In this document: piece by piece, positions 1 to 9,033 of the stretch
Layout of the letters: each line of letters begins with the position of its first letter
Numbering within the stretch: the first letter of the stretch is position 1
Source of the DNA: an uncultured Victivallis sp.
Lineage (GTDB): Bacteria; Verrucomicrobiota; Lentisphaeria; Victivallales; Victivallaceae
Assembly: GCA_944389935.1 (NCBI GenBank)
Contig: CALXOE010000004.1
Location: 1-64,000, forward strand
Reading direction: 5' to 3'
DNA length: 64,000 bases
Made by a program: the position numbers and the translations under genes
Notes under the pieces: generated by a model
Database searches by the model: none
Told to the model about the DNA's origin: nothing
The model's input: the letters and a program-made list of their open reading frames with translations, nothing else

Positions 1-69
1 TAGCTCAGTTGGTAGAGCAAGTGACTCTTAATCACTGGGTCCTGGGTTCGAGTCCCCGTGAGCGCACCA
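1..69 (+). tRNA. tRNA-Lys (CTT), 5' end outside the window
   Basis: The window opens at tRNA position 8: the first seven acceptor-stem bases are missing. The D-arm, an anticodon stem AGTGA/TCACT closing the loop CTCTTAA (anticodon CTT, lysine AAG codons), a TTCGAGT T-loop, the 3' acceptor strand TGAGCGC, discriminator A and an encoded CCA are all visible. One T-stem pair (U-C) is mismatched. A terminator follows at 85-117. Confidence 0.95.
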
Positions 70-84
70 TTTTTTTGTCGGTGA

Positions 85-117
85 ACCGCTCCGGAGGATT
101 TTCCCGGGGCGGTTTTT
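85..117 (+). terminator. Rho-independent terminator after tRNA-Lys
   Basis: A 10-bp stem (ACCGCTCCGG with CCGGGGCGGT, one U-G pair) with a 9-nt loop is followed by a run of T. It lies 15 bases after the tRNA CCA end. Confidence 0.75.
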
Positions 118-205
118 GCTTTCAGTCGCAGGCGGGAAGTTCCTTATCTTCCGGAAAGAGAAATCGCGGACTCTCCCGTTCAAGGCGGTGGGAGTGGGGG
201 AACGG

Positions 206-1459
206 TTATCTGGCGTCGGGGGTCGGATCTGCGGCGGTCATGGTTTTATTCACCATTGCGCAGACGCAGGAGTCGGACCAGACATTTTCCGCCGTTTCGA
301 TCATGTCGATGATCGTGTAGATCGGCAGGATGATTCCGAGAATTCCGATCGGGGCATGAATGCCGGACATCAGGGAGAGCGTCAGGAAATAACACCCCAT
401 CGGCACCCCCGCATTGCCGATCGCGGAGATGATGGAAATGAAAAACCAGAGCGCCACAGTCGGCAGACTCAGCGTCCAGCCGCCGTTCTGCATGACGAAA
501 AGCGAAGTCACCAGGATAAATGCGGCGCAGCCGTTCATATTGATCGTACAGCAGATCGGCAGTACAAACCGCGCCACTTCTTCTTTCGCTTTCAGATTGT
601 TTTCCGCGGATGCCACGGTCACCGGCAGAGTCGCCGCTGAACTCTTGGTGAAGAGGGCCATCAGCACCGCCGGCAGCATGCAGCGGAAAACCCGGAGCGG
701 ATTGATCCCGCGAATCAGCAGAAACAGCGGCAGCACGATCAGGGACTGAATGAGGTTCCCTCCCAGAACAACCGCCACATACTTCCCCAGAGATCCGATG
801 ATGAATCCGGCGGAAACCTGTGCGGAAAGCTGCGCGGCGAAAGCCACAATTCCGAGCGGCAGAGTCCAGACCAGCGCGCGGATCAGAGCGAACAGCACCT
901 CCTGCATGCCGAGGATGCCTTTCAGCAGCACCTGAATGTTTTCGGACTCTTTCTTCAGGGCCAGAACGAGGCCGACAGCGACGGCCACCAGCAGAATGCT
1001 CAGCACGTTCCCGGAGGAGAACGGGGCGAGTATGTTATTCGGAATCACGGAAAGAATATGAGAATAATAGGAAATCGACCCCAGATTTTCCGGAACGGTT
1101 GCATTTCCCTGCTGAATGACATCCGCCGGAAGATTTCCGGGCTCGATCACCTTGAACAGCAGGAGTCCCACCAGGGCGGCGGCGGCGGTGGTGAGCAGCG
1201 TGTAGACGATCGTATGCAGAAAGATCCGGCCGGTGTTTTTCCGGGTGCCGAGCAGGGCCAGCGTCGTCGTCACGGCCAGTGCAATCGTCGGAACGGCCAC
1301 AAATTGAAACAGCCGGGTATAGACGGACGCGATGAAATTGAAAAAATCATTCAGCCAGCCGATGTTGAGCGTTCCCAGGATTCCGCCCAGCACCAGAGCG
1401 GCCATCCAGAGTGCAAATTGTCTTCCGTTAAATCCGGTATTCGTCTGATTCTTTTTCAT
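206..1459 (-). CDS. Sodium:dicarboxylate/amino-acid symporter family (DAACS) protein
   Basis: A 417-residue polytopic membrane protein of the SDF (dicarboxylate/amino acid:cation symporter) family, expected to import an acidic or small amino acid or a dicarboxylate with Na+ or H+. The serine-rich hairpin-1 signature appears as FTKSSAATLPVT. The TM7 cation/substrate motif reads NMNG instead of the commoner NMDGT, and hairpin 2 reads GNAGVPMG. Length is normal for the family. The NMDGT-to-NMNG change removes a carboxylate that usually takes part in cation/substrate binding, so specificity cannot be inferred. It is monocistronic with its own promoter at 1569-1597. Confidence 0.85.
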   Translation of the reverse strand: MKKNQTNTGFNGRQFALWMAALVLGGILGTLNIGWLNDFFNFIASVYTRLFQFVAVPTIALAVTTTLALLGTRKNTGRIFLHTIVYTLLTTAAAALVGLLLFKVIEPGNLPADVIQQGNATVPENLGSISYYSHILSVIPNNILAPFSSGNVLSILLVAVAVGLVLALKKESENIQVLLKGILGMQEVLFALIRALVWTLPLGIVAFAAQLSAQVSAGFIIGSLGKYVAVVLGGNLIQSLIVLPLFLLIRGINPLRVFRCMLPAVLMALFTKSSAATLPVTVASAENNLKAKEEVARFVLPICCTINMNGCAAFILVTSLFVMQNGGWTLSLPTVALWFFISIISAIGNAGVPMGCYFLTLSLMSGIHAPIGILGIILPIYTIIDMIETAENVWSDSCVCAMVNKTMTAADPTPDAR

Positions 1460-1568
1460 GATTCTCTCTTGTTGCTTGAACAGATCCCTGTGCGTGGAGA
1501 GGGATATGTTGCCGGCCGGTTCTTTCTCCTGGGGAAAAAATCGGAGTCAGAAAGCTGATATTTTAGTA

Positions 1569-1597
1569 AAATTAGCACAGATTTCTCATTTTGTCAA
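1569..1597 (-). promoter_or_regulatory. Promoter of the symporter gene
   Basis: On the minus strand TTGACA and TAATTT are separated by 17 bp, about 110 bp upstream of the symporter start. Confidence 0.6.
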
Positions 1598-1731
1598 CTG
1601 AAAAAGAGCTTTCCGGAAAGAGCCTGTATTGTGGAATGGAGCTCACTTTGGCAGGGCGTCCAGCACTTCCGCGGAGCAGAAAATCCTCTATGGATGGAGG
1701 GGAACGGTTTCAGAAACAACCGCCGTGCACT

Positions 1732-2346
1732 TCAAAATACGCAGAATCCGCCGAGAAGCGCCACCGCCAGATAGAGCAGAACGGTTCCGGAGGGGGAGTC
1801 GGTCTTCCAGGTAAAAGCACTGCCCGCACTCTTTTTTTCCGCGATTCCGAAGAGGTTCACCGACCAGAGTTCGTCGAGCAGCAGATGCGACAGGTATCCG
1901 CCCGCAACCGCCAGCGCAAACGCAAAACGCGCCTGAAGCGTCGATCCCGCAAACACCAGAAACGCCCCCTCCCCCGCCAGAATCGCCGCCGGAATCGAGT
2001 GGAACGCCCCGCGATGTCGGGAAAAATGACTCAGCAGAAAATCCAGACCGAAACAGATGACCAGATAACTCCCGGTGATCCAGCAGAAGTAGATCTCGTT
2101 GGTCGCCCCGCGCGGCAGATACCGTCCGACCAGCAGAACCGGAACACCCACGCCGAGCACTCCGAGCAGCAGGCGGCGGGGACGGGAAGTTTTCCCGTCG
2201 ATATCCGGCAACCCGGCGCCGATCATGCCGAAGACCCCGAGTATCGCGGACTGCACCGGCGTACACCAGCCGGTCAGGAATGCGGCGGCTCCGGCACAGA
2301 GTCCCCACAACCCGCCGCAGAACACATGGGTACGGTAACCGGCCAT
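1732..2346 (-). CDS. YdjM/DUF457-family inner-membrane metal-dependent hydrolase
   Basis: 204 residues starting at the ATG that shares its A with the stop of the upstream gene (TGATG). Several hydrophobic segments carry the conserved motifs of the DUF457 family: LPDID, HRGAFHS and a later HLLLDEL. The His and Asp residues are the presumed metal ligands. Family members are poorly characterised membrane proteins named after YdjM. The same frame stays open upstream of 2346, but that stretch is antisense-like and overlaps the real upstream gene. It is the last gene of a four-gene minus-strand operon. Confidence 0.75.
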   Translation of the reverse strand: MAGYRTHVFCGGLWGLCAGAAAFLTGWCTPVQSAILGVFGMIGAGLPDIDGKTSRPRRLLLGVLGVGVPVLLVGRYLPRGATNEIYFCWITGSYLVICFGLDFLLSHFSRHRGAFHSIPAAILAGEGAFLVFAGSTLQARFAFALAVAGGYLSHLLLDELWSVNLFGIAEKKSAGSAFTWKTDSPSGTVLLYLAVALLGGFCVF

Positions 2347-3167
2347 CAGTTCCGCCGCCTCCGGGCGCGATATCCGGCACGGCAGGCCATCAACAGCAAC
2401 GCCAACCCGCCGAACAGCAAAAGCAGATAAAACAGCAGACCGCAGATCGTCGCGGAAAAGCGGATCGCTGCCACAGGAAGCGGCATCCCGTCCGGGAACA
2501 GCAGCGCAAGCACCACCGCCCCGACAACCAGAACCAACGTGAGAGCCGCCGCTCCGCTTTTCGCCCCCTCGAGATCGGCACCGCTCAACGAGATCTGCGA
2601 GCCGATCGCGATCATCGCGTAGAGCCAGACCCAGAACCGCCAGCCGGAAAGAATCCCGGGATTGATCCACACCCCGCAAAGCCCGAGAAACGTCGCCCGG
2701 AACTGCTCCTTGAAGCCGGCCGCCCCTCCGTCCGGAAGATCCGGAAACGGGAGCGCCTCGTAGGGGAGCAGCTGCAGTGTCAGAAAAAGAATCGCCCCCA
2801 GCCCGAATCCGAGCGGAGCCACCCCGATGAAGAAACAGCCAATCCTCTGCCAGAGGCTGTGCGTATCCCACTCATGAATAACCCAACCCAGAGTTCCGTT
2901 TTTCTGCGGAGAAAACAGCACAAGTTCCCTGATCCGGTGTCGAAACACCAGACACGCCAGCGCATGGCTGAACTCATGCATCATCACACCGGGCGCCGTC
3001 GCCCAGACGCAGAAACGAATCCCGAACACCTCGATGCAACACACCCCGAACAGCGAAGTGACGAACTGCAGCACAATCCCGGCGATCAGCGGAGGGAGCA
3101 CCCCCGCGGCGAGCAGATATCCCGCGTCGAGCGCCGTCCTGAGAACCACCCCGGCCAGTTCGCCCAT
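2346..3167 (-). CDS. Predicted membrane zinc metalloprotease (M50-like)
   Basis: 273 residues with several transmembrane segments. The metalloprotease motif HEFSH (HExxH) lies near residue 63 after a hydrophobic helix, as in M50 site-2-protease-like and related membrane zinc peptidases. No clear second metal-binding NPDG-type motif is visible, so it is a divergent member and its substrate is unknown. It starts 10 bp downstream of the DUF486 gene and its stop overlaps the next start by one base, which implies translational coupling. Confidence 0.65.
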   Translation of the reverse strand: MGELAGVVLRTALDAGYLLAAGVLPPLIAGIVLQFVTSLFGVCCIEVFGIRFCVWATAPGVMMHEFSHALACLVFRHRIRELVLFSPQKNGTLGWVIHEWDTHSLWQRIGCFFIGVAPLGFGLGAILFLTLQLLPYEALPFPDLPDGGAAGFKEQFRATFLGLCGVWINPGILSGWRFWVWLYAMIAIGSQISLSGADLEGAKSGAAALTLVLVVGAVVLALLFPDGMPLPVAAIRFSATICGLLFYLLLLFGGLALLLMACRAGYRARRRRN

Positions 3168-3177
3168 GGCGCCCCCC

Positions 3178-3519
3178 CTACCCGCGGAAGATGAAGAATA
3201 CCGCCCCCGCGATGCAGATCGCCGCGTAGAGATAGTTCCACGAGAGCGACTCTTTCATGTAAAAGACGGAGAACGGCACAAATACCGAAAGCGCAATCAC
3301 TTCCTGAAGAATCTTCAACTGTCCGAGCGAGAGCGTCGTATGACCGATCCGATTCGCGGGCACCTGCAGCATATACTCGAAAAACGCCACGCCCCAACTC
3401 GCGACCGCGGCGACGTACCACGCCCGGTTCGACAGATTTTTCAAATGCCCGTACCAGGCGAATGTCATAAAGACGTTCGAGAGGATCAGCAGTCCGATGG
3501 TTGACAAAACCGCACGCAT
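3178..3519 (-). CDS. DUF486 / DMT-superfamily small membrane protein
   Basis: 113 residues with four predicted transmembrane helices. It matches the DUF486 (COG3169) pattern, including an N-terminal segment ending FMTFAWYGHLK, a central EYMLQVPANRIG and a C-terminal FYMKESLSWNY. The family belongs to the drug/metabolite transporter superfamily but has no agreed substrate. It starts 3 bp after the stop of the upstream lipoprotein gene, in the same operon. Confidence 0.85.
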   Translation of the reverse strand: MRAVLSTIGLLILSNVFMTFAWYGHLKNLSNRAWYVAAVASWGVAFFEYMLQVPANRIGHTTLSLGQLKILQEVIALSVFVPFSVFYMKESLSWNYLYAAICIAGAVFFIFRG

Positions 3520-3522
3520 TTT

Positions 3523-4011
3523 CTACTCCGCAAGCTCCACGGCAATCACTTTGACCTCCTCCGGGGCGAAACGCTCCGGGAACCGGAATTCGACCCAGCC
3601 CGCTTCATCCGGGTTCCGTTCCAGAGTGGTGACGGCCCGGCCGACCTCCTCCCGACGTTCATTCAGAGCGCGGGCGCGAAGCTTCCCCCGGAATCCGGTT
3701 CTGGCGATCATGTAAAGTTCAAACTTCTCCCGGCAGAAACGGGACGCGGTCCCCTCGAGACCGCGGGAATCGAGCTCCGCACTCTTCCAGACCAGCGGAG
3801 CAGCCTCCTCCGCACGCTCCCCGGCGGCGGAGCGGTTCCCGGAACGGCTGAATTTCAGAAGCGGGCGGTCCGGCAGCAGCCGGAACTCCGGATCCGGGCG
3901 GAGCGGATCGAACGCCGCCCACCGCTGCTCCCGCCTGGCATCCACCCCGGCACAGCCGGCCAGAATCACCGCAAGAAACGCCGCGGCACATAAAAGCGAG
4001 TATGTTTTCAT
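3523..4011 (-). CDS. Hypothetical lipoprotein
   Basis: 162 residues with a lipoprotein signal peptide whose lipobox reads LAGC at about residues 17-20. The mature part has an Arg/Glu-rich middle and a C-terminal beta-rich section. I do not recognise a family. It is the first gene of the minus-strand operon that continues with DUF486, the M50-like protease and the DUF457 protein. Its start is supported by CGGAG upstream. It is divergent from the PP2C gene across about 120 bp holding an AT-rich TATTATAATA core readable as a -10 on both strands. Confidence 0.7.
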   Translation of the reverse strand: MKTYSLLCAAAFLAVILAGCAGVDARREQRWAAFDPLRPDPEFRLLPDRPLLKFSRSGNRSAAGERAEEAAPLVWKSAELDSRGLEGTASRFCREKFELYMIARTGFRGKLRARALNERREEVGRAVTTLERNPDEAGWVEFRFPERFAPEEVKVIAVELAE

Positions 4012-4032
4012 TCCACTTTCTCCGAGTCGGAC

Positions 4033-4064
4033 TTGAAAAGATCACGATGCAACATTATTATAAT
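4033..4064 (+). promoter_or_regulatory. Possible promoter of the PP2C operon
   Basis: TTGAAA at 4033 and a perfect TATAAT at 4059 are 20 bp apart, which is longer than ideal. The -10 region is nearly palindromic (TATTATAATA) and could also serve the divergent lipoprotein operon. Confidence 0.4.
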
Positions 4065-4130
4065 AGACATGAAAAACGGAATCTTTGCAAGGGGGATTCC
4101 CGGTATTTTATTTATCTTCTTGAGGAATTC

Positions 4131-4898
4131 ATGCGGAATCGCGCCGGAATCATCATGGCCGGAGAAAGTAATCTCGGGCTGCATCGGAAACGCAACGAGG
4201 ACAACTTCTGCTGTTACGCCCCGCCGGAACGCGACCATGCGCTGGCCATCGTGGCCGACGGCGTCGGCGGCCACTCCAACGGGGCGCTGGCAAGTCTGAT
4301 CTGCTGCCGCGATCTCGCCGAAAAATTCCGGACACTGCCGAAAGAGCGGCCGTTGCGGGAGGAGGATGCGGCAGCGTTCCTGCGGGACACGATCCGGGAG
4401 ATCAACCGCAAGGTATTTGAGCGCAATTATTTTGAACAGGTCCGACGACCGATGTCCAGCACGATCGTCGCAGCGGTGTTTCTGCGGCGGACGGTGCTGC
4501 TCGCGAGTGCGGGGGACAGCCGGATGTACGAATTTCACCCCTCCGACGGGCTCGTGCAGCTTTCGACGGACCACTCGTTTTCCGCGGAGTTCGCGCGGGA
4601 ACACGGTTTTCTTCCTCCGGGTCTGGCGACGATGAAAAATCTGATCGCCAGGGCGGTGGGGCCGCGCTCGGAACTCGAACCGGAACTTCATGCGCTGCCG
4701 CGCCGTCCGGGCAGCCGGTATCTGCTCTGCTCGGATGGCGCCTCCGGGACGCTCTCGAGAGAAACGCTTCAGACGATCATGGCCGAGGCGGCCACTCCGC
4801 GCCAGGCGGTCGACCGGATTCTCCGGGATGTGCTCATGGCCGGCGCCCGGGACAACATCACCGCGATCGCGGTTTTCCCCGATCCGCAGGAGGCATGA
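4131..4898 (+). CDS. PP2C-family protein serine/threonine phosphatase
   Basis: 255 residues from an ATG preceded by TGAGGA at good spacing; an upstream in-frame ATG at 4002 lacks this and overlaps the divergent promoter region. PP2C metal-binding motifs are present: the N-terminal RNEDN, then VADGVGGH, a central ASAGDSRMY, CSDGA, and a C-terminal ARDNITAI. It is cytoplasmic and Mn2+/Mg2+-dependent by family, and would remove phosphate from Ser/Thr. It is followed within 5 bp by an ABC ATPase and shortly after by an FHA-domain protein, suggesting a phospho-signalling unit. No kinase is in the window. Confidence 0.88.
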   Translation: MRNRAGIIMAGESNLGLHRKRNEDNFCCYAPPERDHALAIVADGVGGHSNGALASLICCRDLAEKFRTLPKERPLREEDAAAFLRDTIREINRKVFERNYFEQVRRPMSSTIVAAVFLRRTVLLASAGDSRMYEFHPSDGLVQLSTDHSFSAEFAREHGFLPPGLATMKNLIARAVGPRSELEPELHALPRRPGSRYLLCSDGASGTLSRETLQTIMAEAATPRQAVDRILRDVLMAGARDNITAIAVFPDPQEA

Positions 4899-4901
4899 AC
4901 G

Positions 4902-5861
4902 ATGGCGCTGCTGGAAGTTGAAAATCTGAAAGTCTACTATCCGGTCCGCGGCGGCTGGTTCCGCCCGAAACGATTCGTCCGGGCGGTCGACGGAGTCTCA
5001 TTTTCGATCGAAGCCGGGGAGATCGTCGGTCTGGTCGGCGAGTCGGGCTGCGGGAAGAGTACGCTAGGCCGCGCTCTAGTCCGACTTGAAAAGCCCGTTG
5101 CGGGACGGGTGCTGCTGAACGGCCGGGAGCTGGGTTCGCTCAAGGGGCAGGCGCTGCGGCGGGAGCGGAAACATTTTCAGATGATTTTTCAGGATCCCTA
5201 CGGGTCGCTGAATCCGCGGTTGACGGTTTTTTCCGCTCTCGACGAGGTGCTGGCACTGCACTTTAAACTGCCGCGGGGGGAACGACGGGAACGGGCGGCG
5301 CGTCTGCTGGACCGGGTCGGACTCTCCGCTGAAGCGCTCGACCGCTATCCGCATGAATTTTCCGGCGGTCAGCGACAGAGAATCGGGATTGCGCGGGCGC
5401 TGGCGGCGGAACCGGCGCTCATCGTCGCGGACGAGCCGGTCTCGGCGCTGGATGTCAGCGTGCAGGCCTCCATCATCAATCTGCTTGAGGAGATCCGCAG
5501 CGAAACCGGGACGGCATTTCTCTTCATCGCGCACGATCTTGCCGTGGTCGAGCATATTTCGTCGCGCATTCTCGTGATGTATCTCGGGAAAGTGGTGGAG
5601 TCCGCACCGGCGCGCGAACTTGTGCGGCGCCCGTACCATCCGTATACGAAGGCGCTGCTCTCGGCGGTGCCGACCATCGACCAGACGGGGCGGAAACGGA
5701 TCGTGCTGCCGGGCGACGTTCCGTCGCCGCTCGATCCGCCGACGGGGTGCCCGTTCCATCCGCGCTGTCCGGAGGCCAGGGAACAGTGCCGGATCGCACT
5801 TCCGCCGCTGGTATCTCCGGACGGGAGCGGGCGTCTGTGCGGCTGTTTCTATGCACATTGA
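4902..5861 (+). CDS. Oligopeptide/dipeptide ABC transporter ATP-binding protein (OppF/DppF-like)
   Basis: 319 residues. Walker A GESGCGKST starts at residue 46, the signature is SGGQRQRIGIARAL, Walker B is LIVADEPVSALD, and the switch histidine follows in FLFIAHD. The C-terminal Cys-containing oligopeptide-transporter region (GCPFHPRCP) marks it as OppF/DppF type. It would energise peptide import, but no permease, OppD or binding-protein gene is adjacent, so its partners must lie elsewhere. It is preceded by an AGGAGG ribosome site inside the end of the PP2C gene. Confidence 0.88.
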   Translation: MALLEVENLKVYYPVRGGWFRPKRFVRAVDGVSFSIEAGEIVGLVGESGCGKSTLGRALVRLEKPVAGRVLLNGRELGSLKGQALRRERKHFQMIFQDPYGSLNPRLTVFSALDEVLALHFKLPRGERRERAARLLDRVGLSAEALDRYPHEFSGGQRQRIGIARALAAEPALIVADEPVSALDVSVQASIINLLEEIRSETGTAFLFIAHDLAVVEHISSRILVMYLGKVVESAPARELVRRPYHPYTKALLSAVPTIDQTGRKRIVLPGDVPSPLDPPTGCPFHPRCPEAREQCRIALPPLVSPDGSGRLCGCFYAH

Positions 5862-5904
5862 CCCGCCGCAAGCGTTTTTTATCGCAAAAAACTTGGAAAA
5901 TATG

Positions 5905-5932
5905 TTGCAAATTCCTCACGCTGGAGTATATT
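5905..5932 (+). promoter_or_regulatory. Promoter of the FHA gene
   Basis: TTGCAA and TATATT at 16 bp spacing, about 50 bp upstream of the FHA start codon. Confidence 0.6.
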
Positions 5933-5981
5933 CTCGTTTAAAGATTGTCAACAACAGAAACTCAGAGAAACGGGCGGAAAG

Positions 5982-6518
5982 ATGGCGGATTATCCGAAAT
6001 TGACGGTTCTGTACGAAAAACTTCGTGGCAAAGTATTCGAACTGAACAAAGATCAGATGACCGTGGGCCGCCGTGACGGCAACGATATTGTCATCAAGGA
6101 TTCGAGCTTGAGCGGTCACCATGCGGACATTATCCGGACCACGCGGGACGGGAAAACGGTCTATATCATCCGGGACAACGACAGCACCAACGGTACGCGG
6201 GTCAACAATGTTCCGGTGAAAGAGCAGGAATTGAAAAATTCCGACATCATTCTGTTCGGAGGAGTTGAGGTTCTGTTTGACAGCAACGACGGTTCGGAAG
6301 CCCAGGTGGGGAGCACCACGGTGACGATCGACATCTCGCAGCTCGACAGCAATACCTCGACAGTTCCGAAAATGACCAGCCTCGATCCGTTCGCGGATAC
6401 GGTCGACCGGAAGAGCGTGATGCTTCAGCGGCTGATGCTCGGGGTTTACATTCTGCTCGCGCTCGGCATTGTCGCCGTGGTCGGATATCTGATCTACACC
6501 ATTGCGAACAAGCTGTAG
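5982..6518 (+). CDS. FHA-domain protein with C-terminal membrane anchor
   Basis: 178 residues. Residues about 5-100 form a forkhead-associated (phosphothreonine-binding) domain with the expected GRR, SLSGHHA and NDSTNGTRVN motifs. A linker follows, then one transmembrane helix near residues 148-172, so the FHA domain faces the cytoplasm. It probably recruits Thr-phosphorylated partners to the membrane. It sits between a PP2C phosphatase/ABC ATPase pair and the membrane protease FtsH. A strong hairpin (6546-6578) separates it from ftsH. Confidence 0.9.
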   Translation: MADYPKLTVLYEKLRGKVFELNKDQMTVGRRDGNDIVIKDSSLSGHHADIIRTTRDGKTVYIIRDNDSTNGTRVNNVPVKEQELKNSDIILFGGVEVLFDSNDGSEAQVGSTTVTIDISQLDSNTSTVPKMTSLDPFADTVDRKSVMLQRLMLGVYILLALGIVAVVGYLIYTIANKL

Positions 6519-6545
6519 GCGTTTCCCGGCCGGGAGGAGTTTCGG

Positions 6546-6578
6546 AATCCGCCGGATGCGGGGAGTATCCGGCGGATT
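6546..6578 (+). repeat. 12-bp perfect inverted repeat between the FHA gene and ftsH
   Basis: AATCCGCCGGAT and ATCCGGCGGATT are separated by 9 bases. No T-run follows, so it is not a classical terminator. It may be an mRNA-stabilising or processing hairpin. Confidence 0.7.
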
Positions 6579-6638
6579 GCCTGTATGAAAGTGAAGAGGA
6601 CGGCAGGAAGATCCCGCGTCCAGAATGAAAGAGATTCT

Positions 6639-8744
6639 ATGGAAAATAATGTTATGACCCCCGCCGCAGTCCGGTCGGGGCACCCCGGCAGAACGATCCA
6701 GAAGATGGCCGGGGATGACAAATCGGGCCGCAGCCCAGCCGGCGGCGGGCGCAGCCCTCTTGGTGCAGACCGCAGGAAACCGCAGCGTTCCAGCAAAGCG
6801 GCGATTGTCTGGCTGATTTTGTTTCTGGTGCTTGCCGGGCTGCTGCTGTTCAAGGGGTATGGCCCGGCCCGGGCGGTGGAGTTTTCTCAAAGCGAATTCG
6901 AGGAAAAACTTGCCGCAATGCAGATCGTATCGGTCGAAATGACCTGGGAAAACGGCAATGTCATGGTCTGCGAAGGGAAATTCCGCCGTCAGGGGCTTTC
7001 GTCCGTGCCGGTGACGACCACCCCGGTGCAGTCGCCGCGTTCGGGAGACGCTGAAATCAGGCCGAATGCCGATGAAACGTATAAAACCCGGGTCGTCTAT
7101 ACCGATGATCTCGCCCGCCTGCTGCAGAAGAGCGGCGCCAATGTGGTCGTCAAACCGAACAATTCCGGATTCTGGAATTTCATCCTGATCGGTGTGCTGC
7201 CGCTGGTGGTCGTGATCGGATTCATCTACTTCTTCTCGATGCGGCAGATGCGGGCATCGGGACGCGGCGCGATGGATTTCGGCCGCAGCAAGGCGCGCAT
7301 GATTCCGCCGGATGAGCTCAACGTTCACTTCGACGACATCGCCGGAGCCGACGAGGCCAAAGAGGAGATCCGGGAAATCGTGGAGTATCTGAAAGATCCG
7401 CTTCGTTTCCAGCTTGTCGGCGGACAGATTCCGAAAGGGTGTCTCATTGTCGGCGAACCCGGTACCGGCAAGACGTTGATCGCCAAGGCGGTCGCCTGCG
7501 AAGCGGGAGTGCCGTTCTTCTCGATCAGCGGCTCGGATTTTGTGGAGATGTTCGTCGGCGTCGGCGCGAGCCGCGTGCGCGACATGTTCGAGCAGGCGCG
7601 CAAAAATACGCCGTGCCTGATTTTCATCGATGAGATCGACGCGGTCGGGCGCTCCCGCTTCTCGGGCTGGGGCGGCGGCCACGATGAGCGTGAACAGACA
7701 CTCAACGCGATGCTCGTCGAAATGGATGGATTGGAAAGCCGCAACGGCGTGATCGTTCTGGCCGCGACGAACCGTCCGGACGTGCTCGATCCGGCGCTGC
7801 TGCGGCCCGGCCGGTTCGACCGCCAGGTCGTGATGGACCTCCCGGACATCGTCGGACGGCGGCAGATCCTCGACGTGCACGTGAAGAAGATCAAGGTGGA
7901 CAGCTCGGTCAACCTCGACGTGATGGCGCGCACCACGCCGGGATTCAGCGGCGCGGACCTCGCGAATCTCTGCAACGAAGCCGCGCTGCTCGCAGCCCGC
8001 TACAACCGTGAAGCGGTCACCCAGGCCGATATGGAGGAGGCTCGCGACAAGGTCAGCTACGGCCGTGAACGGCGCAGCCGCCGGATCACCGACCGCGAAC
8101 GCAAACTCACCGCCTATCATGAAGCTGGTCATGCGCTCGTGGCGCTGCACAACAAATACGCCACGCCGCTGCACAAGGTGACAATCATCCCGCGCGGAAC
8201 GGCTTATCTCGGCGCGACGTTCTCGATGCCGAAAGAAGACGCCTACACGCGCAGCAAGCTCGAACTTGAAGCCGACATGGAGATGACCATGGGCGGGCGC
8301 GCCGCCGAGGAGATCATCTTCGGCGACATCACGACCGGAGCTTCAGGCGACATCAATCAGTTGACCCACACGGCACGGCTGATGGTCTGTCTGTACGGCA
8401 TGAGCGACAAACTCGGGACGATCAAGTACGGAAACTTCCCGGCTCATCCGCACATGCCGTTCGACGCACAGCCTGAAGAGCGGGTCAGTCCGGAGACGGC
8501 GCGCGAGATCGATCTGGAGATCCGCCGGCTGTCGCAGAATGCGCTGGAATCGGCGCGCGACTGCCTGACCCGTCATCGTGACGAGCTCGAGAAACTCGCG
8601 AAAGCGCTGCTCGAACGCGAGACACTCTCGATCGACGAGATCAACGTCCTGCTCGGCCGTGATCCGGAACCGGACGCGCTCGGCCGACCGGAACAAACGC
8701 TGCGGCCCACCGAAGATGATGGAACTGCCGAGCAAGGCCTTTAA
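6639..8744 (+). CDS. ftsH: ATP-dependent membrane zinc metalloprotease FtsH
   Basis: 701 residues from an ATG preceded by GAAAGAG; an earlier in-frame ATG at 6585 abuts the hairpin and has no visible ribosome site. The order is a basic Gly/Pro-rich cytoplasmic N-tail, TM1 about 53-72, a periplasmic segment, TM2 about 178-199, then the AAA+ domain. Walker A GEPGTGKT starts at residue 272, Walker B is IFIDEID, and an arginine-finger region RPGRFDR follows. The M41 peptidase has HEAGH at 494-498 and the third zinc ligand D571 in GASGDI. It degrades misfolded and regulatory membrane proteins. The long charged N-tail is unusual. Confidence 0.96.
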   Translation: MENNVMTPAAVRSGHPGRTIQKMAGDDKSGRSPAGGGRSPLGADRRKPQRSSKAAIVWLILFLVLAGLLLFKGYGPARAVEFSQSEFEEKLAAMQIVSVEMTWENGNVMVCEGKFRRQGLSSVPVTTTPVQSPRSGDAEIRPNADETYKTRVVYTDDLARLLQKSGANVVVKPNNSGFWNFILIGVLPLVVVIGFIYFFSMRQMRASGRGAMDFGRSKARMIPPDELNVHFDDIAGADEAKEEIREIVEYLKDPLRFQLVGGQIPKGCLIVGEPGTGKTLIAKAVACEAGVPFFSISGSDFVEMFVGVGASRVRDMFEQARKNTPCLIFIDEIDAVGRSRFSGWGGGHDEREQTLNAMLVEMDGLESRNGVIVLAATNRPDVLDPALLRPGRFDRQVVMDLPDIVGRRQILDVHVKKIKVDSSVNLDVMARTTPGFSGADLANLCNEAALLAARYNREAVTQADMEEARDKVSYGRERRSRRITDRERKLTAYHEAGHALVALHNKYATPLHKVTIIPRGTAYLGATFSMPKEDAYTRSKLELEADMEMTMGGRAAEEIIFGDITTGASGDINQLTHTARLMVCLYGMSDKLGTIKYGNFPAHPHMPFDAQPEERVSPETAREIDLEIRRLSQNALESARDCLTRHRDELEKLAKALLERETLSIDEINVLLGRDPEPDALGRPEQTLRPTEDDGTAEQGL

Positions 8745-9033
8745 GTCCTCGAGCGATGGAACGCTGCTCGTGTGCCGGGTTCAACCCGGCGCATCGCGCA
8801 GCGGTGTCGCGGGAGGGTACGGCGAAGAGGCGGTGAAGATCGCGCTCTCCTCGCCGCCGGTCGACGGCAAGGCCAACCAGGAACTCTGCCGGATGCTCGC
8901 CGAACAGTGCGGCGTACCGAAAAGCGCGGTGGAACTCATCTCCGGCCGGACCGGCCGCAGCAAAGTCGTTAAAATCACAGGAATCTCTCCGGAGGCGCTC
9001 CGGAGTTTATTATCTGAGGAAGAAGCAAAATGA
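8716..9033 (+). CDS. DUF167 (YggU-like) protein
   Basis: 105 residues, with the start inside the last 29 bases of ftsH. DUF167 hallmarks are VQPGASRSGVAG near the N-terminus, then PPVDGKAN and SGRTGRSKVV. This small conserved alpha/beta fold has no established biochemical role. Its stop overlaps the next start (ATGA at 9030), so it is translationally coupled to the phosphoglycerate mutase gene. The ATG at 8719 is an equally possible start. Confidence 0.85.
   Translation: MMELPSKAFKSSSDGTLLVCRVQPGASRSGVAGGYGEEAVKIALSSPPVDGKANQELCRMLAEQCGVPKSAVELISGRTGRSKVVKITGISPEALRSLLSEEEAK

Noticed and set aside
1600..1630. Palindrome CTTTCCGGAAAG after the DUF457 gene as a terminator
   Set aside because: The stem is only four base pairs once a loop is allowed; too weak to call.
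2347..2871. N-terminal extension of the DUF457-family protein
   Set aside because: The frame is open but antisense-like in composition and overlaps the M50-like gene; TGATG coupling sets the start at 2346.
5916..8174. A 752-codon open frame on the minus strand
   Set aside because: It lies antisense to the FHA gene and ftsH, is His/Arg-rich with no motif, and arises from GC-rich codon bias in the real genes.
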